The notes under the pieces are model-generated. The model saw only the letters and a list, made by a program, of their open reading frames with translations. It did no database searches and was not told the DNA's origin. Made by a program: the position numbers and the translations under genes. 11,168 nt of DNA from Acanthamoeba castellanii str. Neff. Its lineage: Eukaryota; Discosea; Longamoebia; Acanthamoebidae. The DNA lies in assembly GCF_000313135.1 (NCBI RefSeq), contig NW_004457453.1, forward strand, positions 64,412 through 75,579, given 5' to 3'. Below, one piece after another: positions 8,008 to 11,168 of this stretch. The stretch's first letter is position 1. The number at the start of each line of letters is the position of its first letter.

Positions 8008-9325
8008 TTAGTGGGCCGGGGCGATGAGGGGCAGGTCGCAGTAGTCGGGAAGCTGGCTCCACGAGAACACGTCGCTGCCGGCCAGCTCCTGCTCGATCTT
8101 CTTGAGCTCGTTCAGGCCCTCCTGCCACACGCGCATGTCGTACTTCTTCTCGGCGATGCTGCGCTCGAGCTCGATGGCATCGCGGCTCTCGGGGGACCAG
8201 CGGGCGCGGGCCGCCTCCATGCGGCTGATGTCGCGCCTGAGCTCGGCGATGTGCTTCTCGGCGTGGTCGGCCGAGGTGTACTCCTGCAGGAGCGCGTTGT
8301 GGCGATCGAGCAGGGTGCACACGATGTGGCGCTTCTCGGTGTTGATCGTCTTCTCCAGGTCCTCGATGTCATTGATCTTTTCGATCATCTTCCGCTTCAC
8401 CGCCTCCACGCGCTGACGGTCCACGCTCAGCTCCAGCCGCTCCTTCTCGAGCCGACGCAGCTCCGCCAGGTAGGTGTCCCTCTGCTCCTGCGTCCACCTC
8501 TCCGCGCCCGGCACTGTGATCTGCACCGGCTGCACCCCAACACACGCGTCACTCCCCGCATGGCTCGCACGACTGCGTTGGGCAGGCGGTACCTTGGTGG
8601 CGTGCTTGTCGATGGGCGGGAAGGAGCAGAGGAGGGAGAAGAACACCGCGCCGAGGGCCAGGGCGCCGAGCAGCGCTTGCAGCTTGCTGAGCTGCCAGGG
8701 ACCACCGGCGAGCTTCTCGGTGAGCAGCACGCGCTTTCGCTGAGGCGCGAGAGCGGCCTTCTGCTGGACGCCGGCGGGCACGAGCCCGAGGTTGTCCTGG
8801 ATGCGGAGGGTGAGATCGTCGATCTTCTGCTTGGGCGTGCCCTCGAGCTCGTTCCAGAAGAACACGCGCCCGGCCTTGTTCACCGCCGCGATGTTGGGGT
8901 CGAGCTCGCACAGCGCCGCAAAGTTCTCCTGGTCGTTCTCACCCATGAACACCAACGACACTAGCGACCACGTGAATGTGTGCTGACGTCAGCACACAAC
9001 CAAAAGTCAACACCTTGGCCGGGCCAATCGTACCACGGCCGAGGCGGATGCGGTGGAAGAAGAAGCCGAGCGGGTCGTCGAATTCGGCGATGCGAGTGGT
9101 GTTGCGGTTGAGCAGGAGGACCACGTGCGAGTGGTCGCCCTGGTCGTAGAACTTGCGGAAGCCGTCGCCGTGAGGGAAGGTCTGGATCTGCAGCTTGTGG
9201 CCCGACGCCGACTTGGCCGGCAGCTTGCCGCGCACCGCGTCGTCAGTGCCCATGAAGAGCATCGTCGACGCATTCAGCGGACGCGCTGTTTTCCGGGTCA
9301 AGTGTGTAAGAACCAACGTTGCCAT
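8008..9325 (-). CDS. Unrecognised protein with one transmembrane segment and a long coiled coil
   Basis: Exon 1 is 9325-9034. Its donor GTACGA (9033) joins the acceptor CGCTAG (ends 8961) in matching phase, giving the junction IRLGR-V-SLVFMGENDQ. The rest runs to TAA at 8010-8008. A second intron, 8592-8530 (63 nt, GTACCG...GTGCAG), is likely but lies in frame without a stop, so the protein is 393 aa if spliced or 414 aa if not. Features: residues 1-190 without known motif; a hydrophobic helix at about 191-212 (LQALLGALALGAVFFSLL); then a charged region of about 170 residues rich in Glu, Arg, Lys and Leu, predicted by eye as coiled coil (YLAELRRLEKERLELSVDRQ and onward), ending SDVFSWSQLPDYCDLPLIAP. 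The topology suggests a membrane-anchored coiled-coil protein. I do not recognise the family. ATG at 9262 (MLFMGTDD) is an alternative start, 21 codons shorter, and may be preferred because the TATA box is very close to the first ATG. Confidence 0.75.
8977..8998. promoter_or_regulatory. 22-bp perfect palindrome with a TGACGTCA core
   Basis: TGTGTGCTGACGTCAGCACA plus CA at the end reads the same on both strands. The centre, TGACGTCA (8984-8991), is the CRE/ATF-type bZIP site. It lies in intron 8961-9033, about 340 nt downstream of the TATA box of the membrane coiled-coil gene. A binding site is an inference; the symmetry is seen directly. Confidence 0.55.
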
Positions 9326-9331
9326 GCAACG
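9317..9331. promoter_or_regulatory. Hairpin with the start codon in its loop; X-box-like half sites
   Basis: CGTTGC-CAT-GCAACG on the plus strand; on the coding strand the 3-nt loop is exactly the ATG at 9325-9323. The half sites GTTGC and GCAAC resemble the RFX X-box palindrome but are one base closer together than in the symmetrical form. It could be a DNA site, an RNA hairpin or chance. Confidence 0.45.
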
Positions 9332-9349
9332 GCGCTATCGCCATTGGCC

Positions 9350-9630
9350 CTATTTTATAGGAGTAGGGGACGTACAAGGTCCGGCATTGGTGTAGAGCGG
9401 GACGCCAGGGGTCGTGGTGGTGCCCAGAGTCTCGCCTGTGCAGTGTTGACAACAAAGGGACGTATGTGAGCGCTGTGCGGCCTCTTCGAAGAGTGAAAAG
9501 ATGAACTGAGAGAAGGGGTAGAGAGCAAGAGGAGACCTGTGGTGATGGCAACTGTTTCAGTGTGAATGGTATTGGGGCGGACATAGTGAATACCTGTCTC
9601 CACAATGGGAACTTCTTCTCCGACGTCCAT
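9350..9630 (-). CDS. Candidate small spliced gene (about 59 aa), weak
   Basis: Exon 9630-9537 starts at an ATG in good context (ATCATGG) and reads MDVGEEVPIVETG then IHYVRPNTIHTETVAITT. A 101-nt intron (9536-9436) ends in CTGCACAG. Exon 9435-9350 reads GETLGTTTTPGVPLYTNAGP and ends at TAG, in matching phase. Third positions in exon 2 are GC-rich, as in the real genes here. Another phase-compatible donor, GTATTC at 9593, would remove 19 residues. The frame is also open upstream of 9630 to about 9860, with His-rich and Ser/Thr-rich sequence, so the gene could be longer. No family is recognised. The stop codon overlaps the TATA box of the next gene, which argues against it. It could be 5' flank only. 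Confidence 0.25.
9352..9359 (-). promoter_or_regulatory. TATA box of the membrane coiled-coil gene
   Basis: The minus strand reads TATAAAAT within CCTATAAAATAGGG, the clearest TATA match in the window. Transcription about 25-30 nt downstream would begin near 9329-9334, only a few bases before the ATG at 9325. The 5' UTR would then be almost absent unless the ATG at 9262 is used. Confidence 0.6.
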
Positions 9631-10031
9631 GATGATGAAGTGGTTGTGGTGGTGATGATGAAGGTGAGTAGGAAGTGGGTCTTTGCTCGATGGCAGTGTG
9701 AATGTAAGAATGGAGGGACGGTTGGATCCGGGCGTGGTGCTTGAGCCGGTGCAGCCGTTCGAGTAGGGGCAAGGCAGCGAGCGACCACCAATCACTCCAA
9801 ACGGGACGTGGTCCGAAGGCCAGCCGTAATCACCCCGCTTTTCGTCCTGTTCCCTCCGCCCTTGCCTCCGACCATCGCCCCTCCCAGATCCCCACGATTC
9901 TCTCGATCTTTGTCCGACGAAATTTCGCGTTTCCCGAAATGCGTTTCGACAGCATGAAACTGTTTTGCAGACTATTTTGTTTTGGTTTTGTATTTTGTAT
10001 TTTTGTGGCTTGTCTGTTTGCATCGGTGGAG
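9631..10031. other. Upstream region of the SAPS-domain gene
   Basis: About 400 nt before the plus-strand gene at 10032. The last 75 nt (about 9955-10030) are T-rich, unlike the rest, and probably form the 5' UTR. No clear TATA box is seen on the plus strand. An upstream in-frame ATG at 9939 is discussed under the gene. The minus strand is open across part of this region in the frame of the weak candidate gene. Confidence 0.45.
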
Positions 10032-11168
10032 ATGAATGCCTTTGCGCTGTTGGCAGCACTCGGGGACACGACCAGCAGCTTTCAGGACCTGGTGGAGAGC
10101 AAGACCGCTTTCAGCCTAGACCTGCTCGACCAAGATGAATTTCTAAACGAGGTCATCGCTCATCAACCCCGCCTCCTTTCCTTGTACGTTGCCCGCTGAG
10201 AGCAGTCAGAAGTCATGACCCAACGCGCCGTCAAAGCGCATCTTGAGCCGCAATGATGGCTTTTTCTCTTTGTGCCGCGTACCCTCACCCTGTGCGCAGG
10301 GTGTTGGCTCCGGAGGCTACGCAGTTGCAGCTGCGACTGGCACTGGGCGAGTGGCAGGGCATCACGGACACCGAGGAGAAGGGCATGCGGTACTCGTGAC
10401 ACTTCGATCTTTTTTGGTTGCGCTCCTGTGTGTCGTGCGACAAGCGGCTGCGCGTGTGCGTTGGTGTAACGCGCTGCCATTTGCTTTGAGCGAGCGCAGG
10501 TACGCCCACATGTGTTCGGAGGTGTTCTGCATGGATGTGAAGCCCATCCAGGACTACTTGCTCGGCCCCGAGGCCGACACTGGCGCGCCCTTCCTCGCGC
10601 GCCTGCTGGCCGTGCTCGACCGAGACCCGCCGCTCTACGTCGTGCCGGTCCAAAACCTCTGCAAGATCGTCTCCTCCCTCATCAAGCACCGCCGAAAGGA
10701 GGTAATAACTGTCGCGCCCCTCCCATCTGTGCGCAGATCTGTCGCCTCACCATCACCAACGAACGCGCACAAACAGACATTCGAGGCGCTCAAGAGCCAC
10801 CCGGGGCTGGTGAAGCGACTGGCCGTACACGCTGCCGGTTCGTCTCCGCGCCTGGCCGAAGTGATGTGGCTCTTCATGGAGGACGAGTCGGTCGATCCAC
10901 TCGGCGTGATTGAGGTAAGGGAGAATGAAGCCCCACGACTCCTCAGTCACCAGTTTCGTCTAACACACACACACACACACACACGGCACCGTCGTGCGCA
11001 GTGGCTGGAGAGCGAGAATCTGGTTCCGCAGCTGCTTGCGCAGCTCAACAACGACAAGGGCGACGTGGAGGTGTCGGCCACGGCGCTCTCCGTCTTGACT
11101 CAGATCGTGGAGAGATCGGACGCCAGTTCTCCGCTGGCTCAATCCGCCCTTTCCGAGGCGTCGGTGCA
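10032..11168 (+). CDS. SAPS-domain protein, PP6/Sit4 phosphatase regulatory subunit-like (3' truncated)
   Basis: Exons: 10032-10183, 10300-10389, 10500-10701, 10777-10914, 11002-11168 (runs off the window), 249 codons so far; all junctions keep phase. SAPS proteins (yeast SAP family, human PPP6R1-3) bind and direct the Sit4/PP6 catalytic subunit. Seen in order: the N-terminal signature FSLDLLDQDEFLNEVIAHQP then RLLSLVL, which matches the conserved 'L-L-D-E-D-x-L-Q-E-x-x-x-Q-N' block; YAHMCSEVFCMDV (the block after which family members become all helical); LLAVLDRDPPLYVVPVQNLC then KIVSSLI; HPGLVKRLAVHAAGSSPRLA; VIE|WLESENLVPQLLAQL. The family is normally several hundred residues longer, so most of the domain lies beyond the window. 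An in-frame ATG at 9939 would add a hydrophobic 31-residue leader (FCRLFCFGFVFCIFVACLF), odd for a cytosolic subunit, so 10032 was chosen. Confidence 0.85.
10963..10984 (+). repeat. (AC)11 microsatellite in intron 10915-11001
   Basis: A perfect AC dinucleotide tract directly after the branch-point-like CTAAC (10960-10964), followed by the acceptor TGCGCAG at 11001. Confidence 0.9.

Noticed and set aside
8011..8964. 317-codon plus-strand open frame opposite the membrane coiled-coil gene
   Set aside because: It is a mirror of the GC-rich coding frame on the minus strand. The minus frame has a coherent helix and coiled coil; the plus frame is compositionally random.

Overview
The window reads as compact nuclear DNA from a GC-rich, intron-dense protist. 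An amoebozoan close to Acanthamoeba is the best guess, but this rests on gene style and cannot be proved from the window. Support: genes are broken by many short spliceosomal introns (mostly 60-120 nt, GT...AG), coding exons have GC-rich third positions, and microsatellites crowd into introns. There is no operon structure, Shine-Dalgarno pattern, CRISPR array, rRNA or convincing tRNA. All gene models were joined by hand from splice sites, reading phase and family resemblance.

Layout. (1) 1-2460, plus strand: 3' part of a Sly1/SCFD1-type Sec1/Munc18 protein (ER-Golgi SNARE control), 8 exons, 5' end outside the window. (2) 2461-3172: gene-poor spacer between convergent genes. (3) 3173-3938, minus: complete 3-exon gene for a secreted DUF3455-like protein of 201 aa. 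(4) 3939-4344: its promoter side and the 3' flank of the next gene, with an unusual two-hairpin element at 4131-4165. (5) 4345-7625, minus: 14-exon gene for a 616-aa protein with a basic and coiled-coil N-terminus, a low-complexity middle and a C-terminal WD40 propeller; one intron is almost entirely a GTGGGC hexamer array. (6) 8008-9325, minus: unrecognised protein with one transmembrane segment and a long coiled coil. (7) 9350-9630, minus: weak candidate for a small spliced gene. (8) 10032-11168, plus: 5' part of a SAPS-domain protein (regulatory subunit of PP6/Sit4-type phosphatase), cut off by the window end.

The genes look like unrelated neighbours rather than a pathway: vesicle fusion, a secreted protein, a WD40 scaffold, a membrane coiled-coil protein and a phosphatase subunit. 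I found no convincing new multi-gene system. The more interesting signals are in DNA/RNA structure and splicing: the 8+8 bp interleaved inverted repeats at 4131-4165, the G-quadruplex-type array at 5802-6086, the dominance of GTACG 5' splice sites, a 22-bp perfect palindrome with a CRE core inside an intron, and a start codon lying in a hairpin loop just below a TATA box.
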